Notes: generated by a model not told the origin, from the letters alone. Positions 43,411 through 52,896 are shown, counted from the stretch's first letter. The stretch is 64,000 nucleotides of DNA from Streptomyces albipurpureus (GCF_023701525.1 NZ_JAMQAW010000091.1:1-64000), one strand, 5' to 3'. Program-made: numbers and translations.

Positions 43411-45750
43411 TCAGTTGGCGGCCCGTGCGGCCACCATCAACTGGCCAAGGGCCAGTCCGCCGTCATTGGGCGGTACCTCGCGGTGCCGCAGCACCGTGAA
43501 CCCGTCCGCCGCCAGAGCGCGCACACAGCCGGACAGCAGCAGGGCGTTCGCCATGACCCCGCCCGTCAGAGCGACCGTCTCCAGCCCATGCCGCTCACGG
43601 GCTCCCGCGCAGAGCTCCCGTACCAACTCCGTCACCGCGGTGTGGAAGCGCGCTGCCACCAGGCCCACCGTCGCTCCGGCCCGCAGATCGGCCACCGCTT
43701 CGATCAGCACGGGGGCCGGGTCGGCGATCCACCCGTCGGGTTCGGGGCGCACGGTGAAGCGGTACCCGTCCGCGGGGCCGTGGGCATACGCCGCGCCCTC
43801 CAGTTCGATCGCCGCCTGCGCCTCGTACCCGGCGAGCTGACAGACCCCGGCCAGCGAGGACACCGCGTCGAAGAGACGGCCCATGCTGGAGGTGGGTACA
43901 CAGTTCAGCCCCGTGTCCAACTGCCTCTCCAGTAGTCGGCGTTCGTCGTCGGGACAGGCCAGGACACAGGCGAGATCCGCGGACCAGGGGACCTTCGCGG
44001 CGCGCAGATGCGCCAGTGCCATGCGGTAGGGCCGCGCTACCGCCGTGTCACCACCCGGCAGGGGTACATACGCGAGGTGGGCGAAGCGCCGGAAGCCCGC
44101 GTAGTCGGCCAGCAGTACCTCGCCTCCCCAGATCGCCCCGTCATCTCCGTAGCCGGTACCGTCGAAGGCGACCCCGATGACCGGCCGGCTCCCGTCGAGA
44201 CCGTTCTCCGCCATCGCCGACGCGATGTGCGCGTGATGGTGCTGTACGCGGTGCACCCGGTGGCCGTGGGCGCGGCGTTCGGCGCACTTGCCGGACCGGT
44301 AGCCGGGGTGCCGATCGGCGGCCACCACCACGGGTGTCACTCCGGTGACCGCGGTGAGATGGTCCGCGGCGCGATCGAAGGCGTTCAGGGTCGCCAGATC
44401 GTCCATATCGCCGATATGGCCCGAGAGCCAGGCACAGCGGCCTTCCGCCACCGCGAGGGTGTTCTTGAGATCACCACCGACCGCGAGCACCGGCCCCACC
44501 GACAACGGCAGGCGGACCGGAGCGGGAACGTAACCGCGTGAGCGACGCAGCGGCAGGGGCGCTCCCTCGACGATCCGCACCACCGAGTCGTCGCAGGGCA
44601 CATGGATCGGGCGGTCGTGCGTCAGCCAGGCGTCCACCAGCGGAGACAGCCGCTCCAGTGCCTCGGAGTCGTCGGTGACGATCGGTTCGCCGGCGAGATT
44701 GGCGCTGGTCATCACCAGCAGCCGGGGCCCGAGCGGGTCACCCGGCAGACCGAACAGCAGATGGTGCAGGGGTGCGTACGGCAGCATCACACCGAGGTCC
44801 GGGCTGCGCGGGGCCAGGGCATCCAAGGCGGCGGCGAGAGCGGCGGTGGAGCCGGCCGGACGGCGCCGCAGCAGTACGATCGGCCGCTCCGCACTGGTCA
44901 ACACCGCACGCTCGGCCGCATCGATGTCCACCAGCGGCTCAAGGTCGGCGACCTCACGCGCCATCATGGCGAAGGGCTTGTCGCCCCGGTTCTTGCGACG
45001 GCGGAGCAGGGTCACGGCGTGAGCGTTCCCGGCGTCAGCGGCCAGATGGTAGCCACCGACGCCCTTGACGGCCAGGATCGCCCCGTTCATCAGCAGTTGG
45101 CGAGCCCGGGTGAGCGCCGTCCCACCGCGCAGCGGTGCACGGCCCGCCGCGACCAGCGTGAGTTGGGGCCCGCAGTCATGGCACGAGACGGGCTGCGCGT
45201 GGAAGCGCCGGTCGGTCGGGTCGTGGTACTCCCGAGCGCACCGCGGGCACATGGGGAAGCCGGCCATGGTGGTCGCTGGCCGGTCGTAGGGCAGCGCGGT
45301 GACGATGGTGAAGCGTGGCCCGCAGCCGGTGCAGGTGATGAAGGGGTGCCGGTACCGGCGGTTCGCCGGGTCGATGAGCTCGGCCAGACAGGCCGAGCAG
45401 GTCGCCGCATCGGGAGGGATGAGCGTTCGCCCCGAGGTCGCATCCGCCCGCGACGGGGCGATAGCGAAGCCCCTCACCCCGGTGGCGGGGATGCGCTCAT
45501 GGCGCACCGACGCGACCCGCGCCAGGGCAGGCGCGTCGGATGCCACCCGATGGCAGAAGGCGTCCACCGCGTCCGGCGGTCCCTCCACCTCGGCGAGCAC
45601 ACCGTCGCCGGTGTTGCGGACATGGCCGCAGAGCCCCAGCTCGGATGCCAGGGTGAAGACAAACGGCCGGAACCCGACGCCCTGCACCTGGCCCTGGACA
45701 GCGACTCTTCGTCGCAGTGGGAGGGTCGTCGGCCCCGCTGGGGTCACCAC
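43411..45750 (-). CDS. hypF: Carbamoyltransferase HypF
   Basis: 779 aa. It makes the carbamoyl group for CN ligands from carbamoyl phosphate and passes it to HypE. Domains in order: acylphosphatase (about 10-95, QGQVQGVGFRPFV), two zinc-finger pairs (CSACLAE...CTGCGPR and CPRCARE...CHDCGPQ, about 110-190), YrdC-like (about 205-390), and a Kae1-like carbamoyltransferase (about 410-775, HHHAHIASAMAEN). The start is GTG at 45750 or 45747; the latter overlaps the hypB stop as GTGA. Confidence 0.96.
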   Translation of the reverse strand: MVTPAGPTTLPLRRRVAVQGQVQGVGFRPFVFTLASELGLCGHVRNTGDGVLAEVEGPPDAVDAFCHRVASDAPALARVASVRHERIPATGVRGFAIAPSRADATSGRTLIPPDAATCSACLAELIDPANRRYRHPFITCTGCGPRFTIVTALPYDRPATTMAGFPMCPRCAREYHDPTDRRFHAQPVSCHDCGPQLTLVAAGRAPLRGGTALTRARQLLMNGAILAVKGVGGYHLAADAGNAHAVTLLRRRKNRGDKPFAMMAREVADLEPLVDIDAAERAVLTSAERPIVLLRRRPAGSTAALAAALDALAPRSPDLGVMLPYAPLHHLLFGLPGDPLGPRLLVMTSANLAGEPIVTDDSEALERLSPLVDAWLTHDRPIHVPCDDSVVRIVEGAPLPLRRSRGYVPAPVRLPLSVGPVLAVGGDLKNTLAVAEGRCAWLSGHIGDMDDLATLNAFDRAADHLTAVTGVTPVVVAADRHPGYRSGKCAERRAHGHRVHRVQHHHAHIASAMAENGLDGSRPVIGVAFDGTGYGDDGAIWGGEVLLADYAGFRRFAHLAYVPLPGGDTAVARPYRMALAHLRAAKVPWSADLACVLACPDDERRLLERQLDTGLNCVPTSSMGRLFDAVSSLAGVCQLAGYEAQAAIELEGAAYAHGPADGYRFTVRPEPDGWIADPAPVLIEAVADLRAGATVGLVAARFHTAVTELVRELCAGARERHGLETVALTGGVMANALLLSGCVRALAADGFTVLRHREVPPNDGGLALGQLMVAARAAN

Positions 45751-46646
45751 CGGTCCACGGTCGGGTGGTCATACCGATGGGAGTGCGGCAGGGCATCGTG
45801 ATCGGGGTGCGGGGCCGCGGACGCGGGCGCCGGTGGTGACTGCTGGTCATGGGCGTGGGTGTGGTCGCCGTGGTCATGGTCGTGGCCGTGGCCGTGGTGC
45901 TGGATCGTGAGCGAGGGAGATCGGTGGCCGGTGGCGGAGTGCGCGTGGTCGTGGGTTGCCGTGCGGGTCATCACCGGTCGGTGCACCTCGGCGCCGTCGC
46001 GCACCGCCAGAGCCCTCTCCAGCAGCACCCCGATCCCCTGCCCGCTGCGGGCGGAGGTGAACACCACTTCCACCCCGGGGTTGACCCGTGCCACATTGCC
46101 CAGGAACGTCTCCTGGTCGAATCCCACCGCGGCGGCGATGTCCGTCTTGGTGAGCACCACCAGATTGGCCAGGCCGAACGCCCCCGGGTACTTGAGCGGC
46201 TTGTCCTCTCCCTCGGTCACCGAGACCAGCGTCACACGCAGCGACTCGCCGAGGTCGTAGGCGGCCGGGCAGACCAGGTTGCCCACGTTCTCCACGAAGA
46301 GCAGCTGGGTCCGCGCAGGCAGCCAGCCCGCCACGTATCCCCGCAGCATCACCGCTTCGATATGGCACAGCCCGTCCGTGAGCACCTGCCGCACGGGTAC
46401 GCCCGCGCGGGCCAGCCTCTTGGCGTCGTTCTCGGTGGCCAGATCGGCGGTCAGCGCGGCAACGGGCACACCGCGCTCCCGCGCCAGGGCGAGCTCCGAC
46501 TCCAGCAACGCCGTCTTACCGCTCCCGGGGCTGGAGAGCATGTTCACCGCGATGGCGCCCCTGGCCGTCAGTTCGGCCCGGAGCGCCTGCGCGCTGTCGT
46601 CGTTCCTGGCGAGGACCGCCTGCCGAAGATCGGTCGTACGGCACAT
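45744..46646 (-). CDS. hypB: Nickel-insertion GTPase HypB with C-terminal His-rich tail
   Basis: 300 aa. The GTPase core (about 20-225) has P-loop SSPGSGKTALLE, the DLATEND region, and LLFVENVGNLVCPA before SVTEGEDKPLKYP. It drives nickel delivery to the large subunit together with HypA. A tail of roughly 70 residues after the GTPase domain is loaded with histidine (HHGHGHDHDHGDHTHAHD and later HPDHDALPHSHRYDH). In most His-rich HypB proteins this stretch is near the N-terminus, where it stores nickel. Here it follows the GTPase. The N-terminal CxxC nickel motif is absent. Confidence 0.96.
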   Translation of the reverse strand: MCRTTDLRQAVLARNDDSAQALRAELTARGAIAVNMLSSPGSGKTALLESELALARERGVPVAALTADLATENDAKRLARAGVPVRQVLTDGLCHIEAVMLRGYVAGWLPARTQLLFVENVGNLVCPAAYDLGESLRVTLVSVTEGEDKPLKYPGAFGLANLVVLTKTDIAAAVGFDQETFLGNVARVNPGVEVVFTSARSGQGIGVLLERALAVRDGAEVHRPVMTRTATHDHAHSATGHRSPSLTIQHHGHGHDHDHGDHTHAHDQQSPPAPASAAPHPDHDALPHSHRYDHPTVDRW

Positions 46647-46664
46647 GGGGATACGCCTTCCTCA

Positions 46665-47033
46665 TCAGCCATGGGTGTGCAGCGGGCGATCGGCCCACTC
46701 AACGTCGCGGATATGTAGTTCACGTCCCGCTCGCAACTCGGCCCGTGCCCCGCCACACCGCGGACAGACCAGGTCCGGCGGCATACCCGGATGCCACTCG
46801 ACATCGCAGGGACCGCACCGGGCCCGGGCCGGAACGGTCCTGGTCTCCAGCGCGGCACCCTCCAGCGCCGTGCCCTCGCAGGCCAGGGCGAAGCAGAAGT
46901 CCAACGCCCGCGGCACCACGCCGGCGAGTTCACCGACATCCAGCCGTACGGTCGTGACCGCTGTCGCACCACGCTGGAGCGCCACCCGACCCACCTGCTC
47001 CACAACGGCGGCCGCGATCGACATCTCGTGCAT
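46665..47033 (-). CDS. hypA: Nickel metallochaperone HypA
   Basis: 122 aa. It starts MHEMSIA, with His2 as the nickel ligand. A zinc site is made by CGPCDVEW and CPRCGG about 20 residues apart. It delivers nickel with HypB. A 168-bp gap to the next gene upstream (47034-47201) is large for this operon and might hold a second promoter for hypABFCDE. Confidence 0.96.
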   Translation of the reverse strand: MHEMSIAAAVVEQVGRVALQRGATAVTTVRLDVGELAGVVPRALDFCFALACEGTALEGAALETRTVPARARCGPCDVEWHPGMPPDLVCPRCGGARAELRAGRELHIRDVEWADRPLHTHG

Positions 47034-47201
47034 CGGTACGCCTCATTCCACGGCAGCTCTCCAGTGGCTGACAGCGGCTGTGACGCACGGCGTGGCAGCG
47101 GCTCCATTGCACGGCCCGATGGCGGCGCCGACCAGCAGCCACGCCGTACCACCGGCTCCGGGGAACCCCATTGGCAGCAGTGAATCCCGGTCGAACCGGC
47201 G

Positions 47202-47306
47202 CTACATGCGCGAGATACGCAGATACCGCTTGAGGTCGGGCAGGGTCTGCCAGACGATCGCCCCGACAACGGCTCCCAGGGCCGTGGCGAACACGGTCTT
47301 CAGCAT
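47202..47306 (-). CDS. 34-aa single-helix membrane protein (DUF6893-like)
   Basis: MLKTVFATALGAVVGAIVW forms one membrane helix; LPDLKRYLRISRM follows as a basic tail. This pattern, a short helix followed by LPDxKRYLxxxxM, is the small actinobacterial DUF6893 family. ATG at 47306 has ggag 7 bases upstream and overlaps the end of the maturation-protease gene by 7 bases. Family members are scattered in actinomycetes and have no known function. Here its place in the operon might hint at membrane docking of hydrogenase parts. Confidence 0.75.
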   Translation of the reverse strand: MLKTVFATALGAVVGAIVWQTLPDLKRYLRISRM

Positions 47307-47836
47307 GATGACTCCTCTCTGGTGGACTGCTGAACCCCCGCGCCCCTCGTGGACTCCTCTTCGATCACCCGTCGGATCAGCGCTACCGCCTCCTGGACCG
47401 CGCCGGCCACCGGAGCGCTCAACCCCATCCCCTCCTCCAACGACGCCGGTTCGCACCCCACCACCAGCACCCGTTCGGGCGGTACGCCATCCGTGCCCGC
47501 GCTCAAGGTGGCCAGCAGCGCCAACACGGCGTCGGGACCCATCCGATGGCCGTCCAACGCCAGCGAACCGACCGACTCCACGGGTCCGGCCTCCGCCTCG
47601 ATCAAGTAGACCGTGCCCGGCGCGCCACCCCGCGAGGTGGCGTCCACGAGCACCAGCGTCCGGTATCCATCCAGGAGCTGATACGCCAGATGGACACCGC
47701 GCACCCCGAAATCGACGGCATCGACCCCCACCGGCAGCCCCTGACCGATGAGCCGCTGAACGGTCTCCACCCCGAACCCGTCGTCGCCGAGGAAGACATT
47801 GCCCACCCCCGCCACCAGTACCCGGCGCTCGGTCAT
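47300..47836 (-). CDS. Hydrogenase maturation protease (HyaD/HycI family)
   Basis: 178 aa. It cleaves the C-terminal tail of the large subunit after nickel insertion. Signatures are VAGVGNVFLGDDGFG at the N-terminus, with the nickel-sensing Asp, then VDFGVRGVHLAYQLLDGYR and a histidine in LALDGHRMGPDAVLALL. The substrate is probably the large subunit encoded at 51057-52841. Its start overlaps the next gene's stop by 4 bases. Confidence 0.94.
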   Translation of the reverse strand: MTERRVLVAGVGNVFLGDDGFGVETVQRLIGQGLPVGVDAVDFGVRGVHLAYQLLDGYRTLVLVDATSRGGAPGTVYLIEAEAGPVESVGSLALDGHRMGPDAVLALLATLSAGTDGVPPERVLVVGCEPASLEEGMGLSAPVAGAVQEAVALIRRVIEEESTRGAGVQQSTREESSC

Positions 47837-49287
47837 GCCTCCCCCAGCGGAGTCACTTCATCGGGCTGGAAGTACCGGAACCTGCCCTGCAGCCGCCAGA
47901 GGTCCGCACCGGGATCATCCTCCACGGTGACCGCCAGATGCACCGATCCATCGACGTCGTGCAGCACCGCCTCGACCAGCGCGGCGCGCCCCGCGAGAAA
48001 GAGGTCCTGGGCGTCGGTGCGCCGTCGCCCGGGTCCCAGGAGCACCCGGCTGCCCGCGCCGATCTGATGCCCGTCGATGAGTACCCGATCCCGTGCCGGG
48101 TCCACATCCGTATCCCCGCCCGGATCCCACCAGGGCTGTGGTGGTGCGTCACAACCACCCCCGGACGGTGCGGAGATGTCCCGCAAGGCCCGTACGGCCC
48201 CATGGAGCCGTTCCAACACCTCGGGGGGCATGGAGTCAGCCAGGTCGATCACCGCCCCGGCCCGGTCATCGGTGCCGCGGGCCTCGCGCTTCTCCTGGTC
48301 CGTGAGGGCCGCCGTGCGCAGGGCGAGGATCTCGTCGATCTCGGTGGCGTCATACAGGGCACCCGGGCTCTCCGGGGCGATGTGCGGATGGTCCTCCAAG
48401 ATGATCGGAGAGGACAGCACCACATCGTCCCGACCCGACGCACCGGCCAGCACCGGCCAGGTGTGTTCATTGCGGCATTCCGCGACCGCCCCCTCGGCCC
48501 AGCGCGGTGGGTCGGTCACCGAGAGGAAGGAGCCGCGGTCGAGGGCGAGCAGCAGATGGGCCGAGACCAGTGAGTGGGGCAGCGCCGCATCCCGGCGCGC
48601 TTCCCCCATCCCTTGCCAGGCGCTGGTGTTCTCCACCACAGCGGTCAGCCGCAGCGCGCTGTAGGGCCCGGGGATGTGCCGCGCACTCAGCCGGATCACA
48701 CCCGAGAGCTCCTCGCGGGCCCGCAGCAGCCGGCCCACCCGAACCCCCGACTCATCGAGCCCCTCCTGATCCTGCCGCGCGGGCAGCCGAAACGCCCGGC
48801 TGGTGCCACCCAGCAGATCGGTGACCGGGACCAGGACCCTGACCCGTTCCTCGACCCCCTCATCCCAGGGCACCACCACCCGATCCCTCAGCTCCAGCCG
48901 CGGGACCGTCTCATAGCTGCCGTCCTCCGCCACCTCCTGGACGGTCTTGCGCTGCGCCCGGAGGAATCGCAGCTCAACCGCGAGCCTGGCGCCCCGCTTG
49001 GGTTCCATCAGGCATTCGGTCCGCTGGTACGCGTGCTCGGCGCTGTCCTTGCCGTAGGCCGGTGGGACCAGTACGCCGAACTGCCACCGCAGTTGGTTCT
49101 TGGCCGCCGACGCCCGATAGGGGTAGAGGACGTATCCCTCGAACAGCACCGCGTCGGCGATCTGCCGGACCGCCTCCAGCCGCGCATCCAACTCAGCCGG
49201 GAACGCCTGGCAGGCAGGAGAAGCAGGAGAAGCAGGAGAAGCCGAGGGCGGCGAGGGCTCGGTCTGTTCCCTGGTCACATCGGTCAC
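47833..49287 (-). CDS. Conserved hydrogenase-locus accessory protein, function unknown
   Basis: 484 aa from GTG at 49287, which overlaps the DUF6084 stop. The N-terminal 30 residues are Pro/Ala/Ser-rich. The body opens FEGYVLYPYRASAAKNQLRW and contains segments such as AEHAYQRTECLMEP and LRLTAVVENTSAW. It shows no catalytic motif I know. Homologues of this kind are found next to group 1h hydrogenase genes in actinomycetes, as I recall. It could be an assembly or oligomer factor. The neighbours suggest a shared job with DUF6084 and DUF5947. Confidence 0.82.
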   Translation of the reverse strand: MTDVTREQTEPSPPSASPASPASPACQAFPAELDARLEAVRQIADAVLFEGYVLYPYRASAAKNQLRWQFGVLVPPAYGKDSAEHAYQRTECLMEPKRGARLAVELRFLRAQRKTVQEVAEDGSYETVPRLELRDRVVVPWDEGVEERVRVLVPVTDLLGGTSRAFRLPARQDQEGLDESGVRVGRLLRAREELSGVIRLSARHIPGPYSALRLTAVVENTSAWQGMGEARRDAALPHSLVSAHLLLALDRGSFLSVTDPPRWAEGAVAECRNEHTWPVLAGASGRDDVVLSSPIILEDHPHIAPESPGALYDATEIDEILALRTAALTDQEKREARGTDDRAGAVIDLADSMPPEVLERLHGAVRALRDISAPSGGGCDAPPQPWWDPGGDTDVDPARDRVLIDGHQIGAGSRVLLGPGRRRTDAQDLFLAGRAALVEAVLHDVDGSVHLAVTVEDDPGADLWRLQGRFRYFQPDEVTPLGEA

Positions 49288-49940
49288 CGGACACCTTCCC
49301 GGAGCTCCACCGCGGGTTCCGCGGCGCTGAGCAGGGTGCGTACGGTCGCCTCCCACGATGGCAGCGCACGCCGGGTGCGGAACGCCAGCAGACCGTCGAT
49401 CACATCGCCCGGAAGCCGAAGCCAGCCGCACCCGGGAAAGTGCTGCTCGATCATTTCCCGCCACACCCGCACCGGCAGGCGTACGGCGGTCTCGCGATCC
49501 CAGGGCACCGGGGTGACCTGGAACCCACCGGGCCCACTGAACGCCGTGCCCGAGAAGAGCAGCAGCAGCGGGATGTCTCCCTCGTCGAGGGCACGGAAGT
49601 AGCGGGCCGACGCGATGTCCAGGTCATAGGTGCACGGCACCACGACATCGACATCGGTCTCCCCCTGGAAACCCGGCACCATCACGGCGACCTGCGCGAA
49701 CTCGATCGGATTGAGGGTGCTGCCCCAGCGGGACCGGTCGCCGAAGAGATCGGTCAACCGCTCGCCCTCGCCCTCGGTGTAGCTCCGGCGCGCGGGGTGG
49801 ATGCGCAGTTGGCACCGCAGTGCCAGCGCGTGCACCCGGGTGTCGGGATCGGCGGTGATCCGCAGCCGGAAGACCAGCGTCGGTCCGGCGGCGTGCGGGT
49901 CGGCCCGTACCTCGGTACAGGAGAACTGGAGCTCGGTCAT
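49284..49940 (-). CDS. DUF6084 family protein
   Basis: 218 aa. It fits the DUF6084 family linked to actinobacterial hydrogenase genes. It opens TELQFSCTEVRADPHAAGPT and contains RRSYTEGEGERLTDLFG and SRWGSTLNPIEF, followed by QVAVMVPGFQGETDVDVVVPC. Predicted structure is mainly beta. There is no signal peptide or membrane segment. The function is unknown; it is kept with the structural genes, so assembly of the hydrogenase is likely. Confidence 0.85.
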   Translation of the reverse strand: MTELQFSCTEVRADPHAAGPTLVFRLRITADPDTRVHALALRCQLRIHPARRSYTEGEGERLTDLFGDRSRWGSTLNPIEFAQVAVMVPGFQGETDVDVVVPCTYDLDIASARYFRALDEGDIPLLLLFSGTAFSGPGGFQVTPVPWDRETAVRLPVRVWREMIEQHFPGCGWLRLPGDVIDGLLAFRTRRALPSWEATVRTLLSAAEPAVELREGVR

Positions 49941-50584
49941 ACCGCCGCCTCCTTCGACAGGACCCTGGCCCGGTCGGTCACCGTTGCGAAGAAGGCGTCG
50001 AGTTCGGCGTGCGCCTCGGCTCCGCCGTCAAAACCCCGCCAGTGCAGCCGCATGCGGCCGACCAACTCGTAGCAGATGTCGATCGGCACCAGGAAACACC
50101 GGATGCTGCCCTGTGCGCGGTGCATCAGCAGGGCCTCCACATCGGCCTCCAGCGTTGCCGCCAGTCGGTTGTCCTGGAACACCGACCGCCAGAGGGGCTC
50201 CTCCAGCTCACTCTCGGTGGCACCGGCGGGGCCGGGATAGCACAACACCGCCTGGCCCAAAGCTGAGTTACGCAACACAAAGGCCGTGCTGACCGGGATC
50301 CGCAGGGTGGCCCAGGCCGCCTCGCCCAGCTCCTGGCCGGGGTCGACGAGATAGCGGTGCGGTACGGCCCGATAGCGGCCGTCCCCGGCGCCCGGGCGCT
50401 GGAACAGCAGTGCGCAGGCCGTACAGGAGCAGACCAGGGCCCGCTCGGAGGTGTCGGCGAGATGGCGGTGGCCAGGAGGGAGAGTCACACCGCAGAAGGT
50501 GCAGCGTTCCGGTTGCGGTGGTGCGGGCTCCCGCATTCTGCGCAGCAGCCTGGTCCCGCTCCCCGGGATCTGACGCTCGCTCAC
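49937..50584 (-). CDS. DUF5947 family protein
   Basis: 215 aa from GTG at 50584, which overlaps the NifU-like stop. A cysteine cluster near residues 27-60 (CTFCGVTLPPGH, then CSCTACALLF) looks like a zinc or iron-sulfur site. The remainder includes DICYELVGRMRLHWRGFDGG. The DUF5947 family occurs in hydrogenase loci of this type; its job is unknown. Metal binding would suit cluster delivery or electron transfer. Confidence 0.82.
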   Translation of the reverse strand: MSERQIPGSGTRLLRRMREPAPPQPERCTFCGVTLPPGHRHLADTSERALVCSCTACALLFQRPGAGDGRYRAVPHRYLVDPGQELGEAAWATLRIPVSTAFVLRNSALGQAVLCYPGPAGATESELEEPLWRSVFQDNRLAATLEADVEALLMHRAQGSIRCFLVPIDICYELVGRMRLHWRGFDGGAEAHAELDAFFATVTDRARVLSKEAAV

Positions 50585-51060
50585 CGCAGCCGCGCCGAGG
50601 TCGGCGGGCGGCTGCCGATCTGGAGGAGTGCCGGTACCGGCTGCCAGACGATCGTCGCCACCTCCGGCGCATGAGCGGCGATGGTGTCCTCGATGTCCTG
50701 CTCGCCGCTTCCGCAACCACAGCCCGACGCCTTGGCCCGTCGCAGGGTGAGCGTGCCGCTGTCCGGGTCAAAGCCGATGAACCCGATATCGGCCTGGCCG
50801 AGCGCTGTCAGAGCCCGATCGATCCGGGCTCCGACCTCCTCGGGGTGGAGGTCGTGCAGAACCAGGAGTCCCGCCGCCGCGGGATGGTCGAGGACCCGCG
50901 CCAGTGCCGACGGCGGCAGTGCGTCGACCATCCCGGACAGGCCCTCGTCGTAGAACGCCATCAACTCGCGGACCAGGGCCTCACCCGCTTCCCGCGCTCC
51001 GCTGCCGGCCAGCCGGTCCAACGCCTCCTGCACCCGGACGCCCGTCTGCTCCGCGGTCAT
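50581..51060 (-). CDS. NifU-like Fe-S protein
   Basis: 159 aa from ATG at 51060, overlapping the large-subunit stop as ATGA. The C-terminal domain (about 85-150) resembles the NifU/Nfu scaffold: HPEEVGARIDRALTALG and the cysteine motif ASGCGCGSGEQDIEDTI. It probably supplies or repairs iron-sulfur clusters of the small subunit. The N-terminal half is helical and specific to this hydrogenase context. Confidence 0.85.
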   Translation of the reverse strand: MTAEQTGVRVQEALDRLAGSGAREAGEALVRELMAFYDEGLSGMVDALPPSALARVLDHPAAAGLLVLHDLHPEEVGARIDRALTALGQADIGFIGFDPDSGTLTLRRAKASGCGCGSGEQDIEDTIAAHAPEVATIVWQPVPALLQIGSRPPTSARLR

Positions 51061-52841
51061 CCGCTCAGCCCGCTCAGCCCGGTGGGTACATGCATCTGCT
51101 GGAGGGTCCGGCCACCGCCCACGTACATATGGACACCGCACGGCAGACACGGGTCAAAGCTGCGGACGGCACGCATGATGTCGATGCCCTTGAAGTTCTC
51201 CGGCGGGTTCTCCTCGAAGATCGGAGTGTTCTGCACCGCGTCCTCATACGGCCCCGGAGTGCCGAAACTGTCACGGACGCTGGCGTTCCAGGGGGTGGGC
51301 GGGTACGGGTGGTAGTTGGCGATCTTGCCCTCGCGGATCACCATGTGGTGGGAGAGCACCCCGCGCACCGCCTCGGTGAAACCGCAGCCGATGGACTCGT
51401 CGGGCACCTCGAACTTCTCCCATGTCTGGGTGCGTCCGGCATGCACCTCCGCGAGGGCCTTCTCCGCGAAGTGGAGCGCCGCCGCGGCGGCGTAGGCCTG
51501 GAAGTAGGTACGGGCGCGATTGCGCTCGATGGCGTTGCTCCACTGCGGGATCTTCCACTCGAAGGTGGTCTCCGGCTTGGTCATCGAGCGGGGGAGGTTG
51601 ATCTGCACACTGTGCCCGGTGGCCTTGATGTAGCCGATGTCGACCAGCCCGGAGAGCGCGGTGGACCAGAGCCGGGCGATGGGGCCCCCGCCGGTGTCCA
51701 GCGCCAGATGCTCCTTGCCGTCGAACCAGCGGGGAGACATCACCCAGCTGTACTTCTCGTCGAAGTTCCGCTTCTGCGGGGAGGGGATGGTGTGTTGGTT
51801 CCACGGGTGCCGCGGATCGACCGGGTTGCCCAGCGGGTCATGGGTGACGAAGAGGTCCTTGCCCTCCCAGTCCTCGTAGTAGGAGCTGCCGAGCAGGATG
51901 CGGATACCGAGATTGATCTCGGTGAGGTCGTTGGTGACCAGCTTGCCGTCGACCACGACGCCCGGGGTGACGAACATCCTGCGACCCCAGTCCGTCATGT
52001 TGCGGTAGGTGAAGTCGCAGTGGTCCGGGTCGTTGAGGCTGCCCCAACACCCCAGCAGCACCCGGCGCCGACCGACCTCCTCATAGCCGGGCAGGGCCTG
52101 GTAGAAGAAGTCGAAGAGGTCGTCGTGGAGCGGTACGACCTTCTTCATGAACTCCACATAGCGCATCAGCCGGGTGAGGTAGTCGGTGAACAACTGCACG
52201 GTGGCCACCGTGCCGACACCCCCGGGGTAGAGCGTCGACGGGTGGACGTGGCGCCCCTCCATCAGACAGAACATCTCCCGGGTGTACCGGCTGACCTGGA
52301 GCGCCTCACGGTAGAACTCGCCCTCGATGGGGTTGAGGGAGCGCATGATGTCGGCGATCGTCCGATACCCGTGGTCGCCCGCGTGCGGAGCCTCGGTGCG
52401 CTCGGCCATCTCCAGCACGCCGGGATTGGTCTCGCGAACCATCCGCTCGCAGTAGTCGACCCCGACCAGGTTCTCCTGGAAGATGTTGTGATCGAACATG
52501 TACTCGGCCGCCTCGCCGAGATTGATGATCCACTCGGCGAGGTGTGGTGGCTTCACCCCGTACGCCATGTTCTGGGCGTAGACCGAACAGGTGGCGTGGT
52601 TGTCACCGCAGATACCGCAGATCCGGCTGGTGATGAAGTGGGCGTCCCGCGGGTCCTTGCCGCGCATGAAGACGCTGTAGCCGCGGAACACCGACGACGT
52701 GCTGTAGCACTCCGCGACCTTCTTCTGCTTGAAGTCGATCTTTGTGTGGATCCCCAGGCTTCCCACGATCCGGGTGATCGGGTCCCAGGCCATCTCCACC
52801 AGGCCGCTGCCATCGCCAGCCACTTTGGTCTTTGGTGCCAT
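51057..52841 (-). CDS. hhyL: [NiFe]-hydrogenase large subunit, group 1h
   Basis: 594 aa. The nickel ligands are in RICGICGDNHATCSVYAQN near residue 70 (L1) and DPCLPCGVH near the C-terminus (L2). After that histidine about 23 residues remain (MYVGGGRTLQQMHVPTG and on), the part a maturation protease could remove. The enzyme oxidises hydrogen at atmospheric level as an energy source in resting or sporulating cells, as shown for actinobacterial relatives (Hhy/Huc). It follows the small subunit after 55 bp. The accessory and hyp genes follow on the same strand. Confidence 0.96.
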   Translation of the reverse strand: MAPKTKVAGDGSGLVEMAWDPITRIVGSLGIHTKIDFKQKKVAECYSTSSVFRGYSVFMRGKDPRDAHFITSRICGICGDNHATCSVYAQNMAYGVKPPHLAEWIINLGEAAEYMFDHNIFQENLVGVDYCERMVRETNPGVLEMAERTEAPHAGDHGYRTIADIMRSLNPIEGEFYREALQVSRYTREMFCLMEGRHVHPSTLYPGGVGTVATVQLFTDYLTRLMRYVEFMKKVVPLHDDLFDFFYQALPGYEEVGRRRVLLGCWGSLNDPDHCDFTYRNMTDWGRRMFVTPGVVVDGKLVTNDLTEINLGIRILLGSSYYEDWEGKDLFVTHDPLGNPVDPRHPWNQHTIPSPQKRNFDEKYSWVMSPRWFDGKEHLALDTGGGPIARLWSTALSGLVDIGYIKATGHSVQINLPRSMTKPETTFEWKIPQWSNAIERNRARTYFQAYAAAAALHFAEKALAEVHAGRTQTWEKFEVPDESIGCGFTEAVRGVLSHHMVIREGKIANYHPYPPTPWNASVRDSFGTPGPYEDAVQNTPIFEENPPENFKGIDIMRAVRSFDPCLPCGVHMYVGGGRTLQQMHVPTGLSGLSG

Positions 52842-52896
52842 GGTGTCTCTTATGCCCTTCTGGGAGCGGTAGGTGATCGTCGGCGAGGTCGTGCGC

